Shown here piece by piece: positions 63,743-64,000 of a stretch of DNA of 64,000 nucleotides. Position 1 is the stretch's first letter. Each line of letters begins with the position of its first letter. This DNA comes from Rhodospirillales bacterium 69-11. Its GTDB lineage: Bacteria > Pseudomonadota > Alphaproteobacteria > Acetobacterales > Acetobacteraceae. The position numbers and the translations under genes are program-made. The stretch spans positions 186,029 to 250,028 of the forward strand of contig MKTV01000005.1 of assembly GCA_001898425.1 (NCBI GenBank). The letters run 5' to 3'. The notes beneath the pieces were generated by a model. That model had not been told where the DNA came from. It saw only the letters and a list, made by a program, of their open reading frames with translations, and ran no database searches.

Positions 63743-63814
63743 CCCGCGCTGCGCGTCGCATGGCCGCGGGCGTACCCGCTGCGCGTCGCATGGGGCCGAG
63801 TGCACCAAAGGGGG

Positions 63815-63843
63815 TTGCCAGGGGGAGGGGGCTGGGCTACACC
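63815..63843 (+). promoter_or_regulatory. Promoter of tRNA-Arg
   Basis: TTGCCA, 17-base G-rich spacer, TACACC, ending 14 bases before the tRNA. The TTGCCAGGGGG start matches the purC promoter. Confidence 0.6.
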
Positions 63844-63857
63844 CCGCGCCCTGGCCG

Positions 63858-63934
63858 GCGCCCGTAGCTCAATTGGATAGAGCACCAGACTACGGATCTG
63901 GGGGTTAGGAGTTCGAATCTTCTCGGGCGCGCCA
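63858..63934 (+). tRNA. tRNA-Arg(ACG)
   Basis: A 77-base cloverleaf: acceptor GCGCCCG/CGGGCGC with G discriminator and encoded CCA, D arm GCTC/GAGC, anticodon stem CCAGA/TCTGG around the loop CTACGGA (ACG, A34 to be read as inosine), and T arm AGGAG/CTTCT around TTCGAAT. It reads CGN arginine codons. Confidence 0.96.
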
Positions 63935-64000
63935 GTCTCCTCGCCAGCCCCATGTGGCCTGGTCCGTGAGGCGGCCCCTGCCGCGTTCAACGCTCTTCCC

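Noticed and set aside
63597-63908. Plus-strand open frame crossing the tRNA-Arg gene
   Set aside because: It overlaps the end of hyuB in another frame and then the tRNA itself, with no ribosome binding site.

Overview
The window is GC-rich chromosomal DNA from an alphaproteobacterium. It most likely belongs to Rhodospirillales, and Acetobacteraceae (Roseomonas/Rhodopila-like) is my best guess. This is inferred from base composition, the gene order rplU-rpmA-obgE-proB / proA-nadD-rsfS, a K+-independent proton pyrophosphatase, and many acyl-CoA, CoA-transferase and hydantoinase genes. I see no prophage, insertion sequence, CRISPR array or rRNA. Two tRNA genes are present.

Layout. 1-9.7 kb: 5' part of a copper P-type ATPase, msrA, a pair of acyl-CoA dehydrogenases, a HAD phosphatase, an MFS exporter, an amidase, a VOC protein and a pentapeptide-repeat protein. 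9.8-15.3 kb: a hotdog protein, a hybrid histidine kinase, and a translationally coupled gnd-gntK-SDR gluconate operon. 15.6-24.6 kb (minus strand): the conserved rplU-rpmA-obgE-proB and proA-nadD-rsfS genes, split by an inserted CYP153-type P450, an SDR and a LysR regulator. 24.9-30.6 kb: an AraC regulator followed by a coupled HlyD/MFS/Na+-H+ antiporter operon. 30.6-35.3 kb: LysR versus pirin-AraC, a methyltransferase, a flavin reductase and an Lrp regulator. 35.4-46.2 kb: fused indolepyruvate oxidoreductase, a cysteine-type GrdB-like protein, a CaiB/BaiF CoA-transferase, an M20 amidohydrolase, a DsbA-like protein and hppA. 46.4-51.5 kb: a tRNA, an ArsR regulator and an unusual run of four small secreted proteins plus hypotheticals. 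51.7-57.2 kb: a divergent SDR, an NRDE protein, purC, an LLM oxidoreductase, a hydrolase and a methyltransferase. 57.3-59.8 kb: a nitric-oxide defence module (hmp, ric/ytfE, nsrR). 59.9-63.9 kb: hydantoinase A and B subunits, then tRNA-Arg.

How the parts work together. The metabolic genes fit a heterotroph that oxidises fatty or dicarboxylic acyl-CoAs, aromatic or branched amino-acid keto acids, gluconate and possibly alkanes. Regulators mostly sit divergently next to their likely targets, with recognisable inverted-repeat operators between them. A dispersed family of palindromic repeats (core GTCATGGCCGGGCTCGACC, followed by CGGCC) fills six intergenic gaps, four of them between convergent genes. 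The best candidate for an undescribed system is the secreted-protein cluster at 48.1-50.2 kb, which lies downstream of an elaborate nested palindrome.
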